The notes below the pieces were generated by a model. That model worked only from the letters and a program-made list of their open reading frames with translations, did no database searches and was not told the DNA's origin. A program made the translations under genes and the position numbers. Shown here in pieces: positions 22,084 to 23,904 of a DNA stretch of 23,904 bases. How positions within the stretch are numbered: position 1 is the stretch's first letter; each line of letters starts with the position of its first letter. Source of the stretch: Pseudomonas sp. (lineage in GTDB: Bacteria; Pseudomonadota; Gammaproteobacteria; Pseudomonadales; Pseudomonadaceae); contig NZ_JASLGE010000005.1 in assembly GCF_030150285.1 (NCBI RefSeq), forward strand, positions 1-23,904, in the 5' to 3' direction.

Positions 22084-23904
22084 ATGGTCCGTTGCAACTC
22101 ACCGGCTAAACCGAATGCCAGAGGCCCAGGGGGCCATACCATCCTGCGTCTCAAGCCGTTGGCCCATGCCATTGCCTTGCTGATGGCCGCAGGCACGGCC
22201 CACGCTGCCACGCCGTTCAGTTCCGGCTGGTTCGCCGATAAGGGCGCGTCTCAGGCCGCCACCGCGGCGCGTAATAACGCGCAATTGCCGACGATCCCTT
22301 CGTTGAATCAACAGGCCAAGGTCAATCAGCAGTTGCAACGCTCCTTGACCACGCTGAACACCACCGTCGCGGCCATTGCTGCACAACAGGCAGCGCAGGC
22401 CGCCGGGCGCCAAGCGGCGTTGGGGCAGGTGTCGACCATTCCTGAGGGTCTGGGCAAGGGTGGTTTGCAGGTCGATAACAGCTTGAGCCAGGGCTGGACC
22501 AACGCCAAAGGCCCGACGCAAAGCCAGGCCGGCGGCAAGACCACGGTGACGATCGAACAGACCGCCGACAAGGCGATTCTGAACTGGGAAACCTTTAACG
22601 TCGGGCGCAATACCACGGTCGATTTCCAGCAGCAGGCCAACTGGGCCGTGCTCAACCGCGTCAATGATCCGAATGCACGCCCCAGTGAAATTCAGGGCAC
22701 TATCACCGGCGCGGGCACGGTGATGATCCTCAACAACAACGGGGTGATTTTCACCGGCACCAGCCAGGTGAATGTGCGCAACCTGGTAGCCGCCGCAGCG
22801 ACTATCACCGACGACCAGTTCACCCAGCGCGGCCTTTACGTTGATATCAACGGTAGCCAGCCCACGTTTACCGATGCTGTAGGCAAGGTCGAAGTGCAGC
22901 GCGGTGCTGTGATTCAGACCCATGCCGCGACCCAGTCCACGGAGTCCGGCGGTTATGCCTTGCTGCTCGGGGCGGAGGTGGAGAACGCCGGTACGATTAT
23001 CACCGCCAAGGGCCAGACAACCCTGGCCGCCGGTGACAGTTTTTATATCCGGCGCGGTGTGGGCACTGCCGGTAACCAGGGCTCAACTACCCGTGGCAAT
23101 GAAGTGACGACCGGTCTCAATACGGACAGCACGGCCGGAAAGGTCGCCAACAATGGCCTGATCATGGCTTCAACTGGCGACGTCACCCTGACCGGGCATC
23201 AGGTGCAGCAAAACGGTGTCGCGCTGGCCAGTACGTCAGTGGACACACGCGGCACGATTCATCTGTTGAACTCGGTGACCGATACCACCGGCAGTGTCAC
23301 GCTGGGCAAGGGCAGTACCACGGCCATTTTGCTGGATGAAACCGACAACACCGCCCTTAACAGCCAACGCGACAACGGTTTAATTAACCTCGACGGTCGC
23401 GCCAATGCGGTCAACAACGCCACCGAGCAGTTCAATAACCTCAGCACGATCAATGACCGTATCGACCAGTCTCGTGTCGAGATTGTCAGCGGCGGCACGG
23501 TGGAGTTTCAGGACGGTTCGATCACGCTCGCGACCGGTGGCCAGGTCGCGGTCACGGCGGCTCAGCGCAGCCTGGTGCGTGACGGTGCCATGATTGATGT
23601 GTCGGGTGCGGTCGGCGTCAGGGTGTCGATGGAATCCAACAACATCAAGATCAACGTGCAGGGTAACGAGCAGCGCGACGCGCCGGTTAACCGCGATAAC
23701 GGCAAGCTGATCAACAACGATGTGTGGGTCGATTTGCGCGAGCTGGTGTTTGTGCCGGCCGGTACCAACGGCTACGCGACGGACCGCTGGTACACCGCCG
23801 GTGGCCTGCTGGAAGTGGGCGGCTACCTCGGCACTCAGGGCCATGGCGTGGGCGAGTGGATGGCCCAGGGCGGCACGCTGACGTTTACCGGCAAGGAAGT
23901 GGTG
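22084..23904 (+). CDS. Two-partner-secretion exoprotein (TpsA, FHA N-terminal domain), partial
   Basis: This open frame runs off the window, so only the first 607 residues are seen. A signal peptide (ILRLKPLAHAIALLMAAGTA, cleaved after HA near residue 42) follows a short basic extension. A spacer rich in Q and A precedes the TPS domain. Typical TPS motifs are present: ILNWETFNVGRNTTVDFQQ, then AVLNRV, then SEIQGTI, and MILNNNGVIFTG with NNNG in place of the usual NPNG. Repeated beta-helix strands then follow. It would be exported by a TpsB outer-membrane partner not in the window. A GAGGA lies nine bases before the ATG. Position beside a Vre-like cassette recalls PdtA of P. aeruginosa. Confidence 0.88.
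   Translation, partial: MVRCNSPAKPNARGPGGHTILRLKPLAHAIALLMAAGTAHAATPFSSGWFADKGASQAATAARNNAQLPTIPSLNQQAKVNQQLQRSLTTLNTTVAAIAAQQAAQAAGRQAALGQVSTIPEGLGKGGLQVDNSLSQGWTNAKGPTQSQAGGKTTVTIEQTADKAILNWETFNVGRNTTVDFQQQANWAVLNRVNDPNARPSEIQGTITGAGTVMILNNNGVIFTGTSQVNVRNLVAAAATITDDQFTQRGLYVDINGSQPTFTDAVGKVEVQRGAVIQTHAATQSTESGGYALLLGAEVENAGTIITAKGQTTLAAGDSFYIRRGVGTAGNQGSTTRGNEVTTGLNTDSTAGKVANNGLIMASTGDVTLTGHQVQQNGVALASTSVDTRGTIHLLNSVTDTTGSVTLGKGSTTAILLDETDNTALNSQRDNGLINLDGRANAVNNATEQFNNLSTINDRIDQSRVEIVSGGTVEFQDGSITLATGGQVAVTAAQRSLVRDGAMIDVSGAVGVRVSMESNNIKINVQGNEQRDAPVNRDNGKLINNDVWVDLRELVFVPAGTNGYATDRWYTAGGLLEVGGYLGTQGHGVGEWMAQGGTLTFTGKEVV

Noticed and set aside
21894..22109. 71-codon open frame upstream of the exoprotein
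   Set aside because: It lies in repeat and promoter-like DNA, overlaps the exoprotein start in another frame and has no signal peptide, domain or clear ribosome site.

Overview
The window reads as a chromosomal segment of a Pseudomonas of the fluorescens/putida type. This rests on GC-rich codon use, Pseudomonas-style intergenic repeats, and an amine dehydrogenase gamma subunit whose mature length and crosslink positions match the P. putida enzyme. No phage, plasmid, tRNA, rRNA or CRISPR features are visible. The left edge is a 135-bp hairpin-forming element with perfect 14-bp terminal inverted repeats.

Region 1 (187-6115, minus strand) is a vitamin B12 uptake operon. A sigma70-like promoter leads into a well-preserved cobalamin riboswitch (about 5894-6078). 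A class I SAM methyltransferase of unknown role follows, then a BtuB-type TonB-dependent receptor, a BtuF-type binding protein, a BtuC-type permease and a BtuD-type ATPase. The last four genes overlap by 1 to 4 nt. The open frame that extends the methyltransferase upstream is riboswitch RNA and should not be annotated as protein.

Region 2 (6214-18969) is a quinohemoprotein amine dehydrogenase (QHNDH) locus for primary amines such as 2-phenylethylamine, with its maturation machinery. A hot-dog thioesterase diverges from a sigma54 activator of the AcoR type. The activator runs directly into qhpF (ABC exporter), qhpE (subtilisin-like leader protease) and qhpG (flavin monooxygenase). A convergent aldehyde dehydrogenase comes next, then the structural block qhpA-qhpD-qhpC-qhpB (alpha subunit, radical SAM crosslinking enzyme, gamma subunit, beta subunit). 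The intergenic region between the aldehyde dehydrogenase and qhpA holds a convincing -24/-12 promoter facing the dehydrogenase, a weaker one facing qhpA, and dyad elements between them. This suggests the activator switches on amine oxidation and aldehyde oxidation together. QhpD builds the Cys-to-Asp/Glu thioethers in QhpC, QhpG oxidises the tryptophan, QhpE removes the 28-residue leader and QhpF is thought to export the subunit. The alpha (two haem c), beta (propeller) and gamma (CTQ cofactor) subunits then assemble in the periplasm.

Region 3 (19099-23904) starts with a small secreted protein of unknown function. A cell-surface-signalling cassette follows: an STN/TonB-C hybrid protein, an ECF sigma factor and a FecR-type anti-sigma factor. 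This architecture resembles the VreA-VreI-VreR (PUMA3) system of P. aeruginosa. Immediately downstream begins a large two-partner-secretion exoprotein with a FHA-type N-terminal domain, which runs off the window. The upstream region of the exoprotein gene carries a perfect inverted repeat overlapping a Pho-box-like element. Two copies of a roughly 90-bp dispersed repeat bracket this cassette.

The most interesting items are the methyltransferase inside the B12 operon, the sigma54-controlled qhp/aldehyde dehydrogenase arrangement with an activator carrying GAFTGS, the leader protease lacking the usual oxyanion asparagine, and the Vre-like cassette placed directly beside a giant exoprotein.
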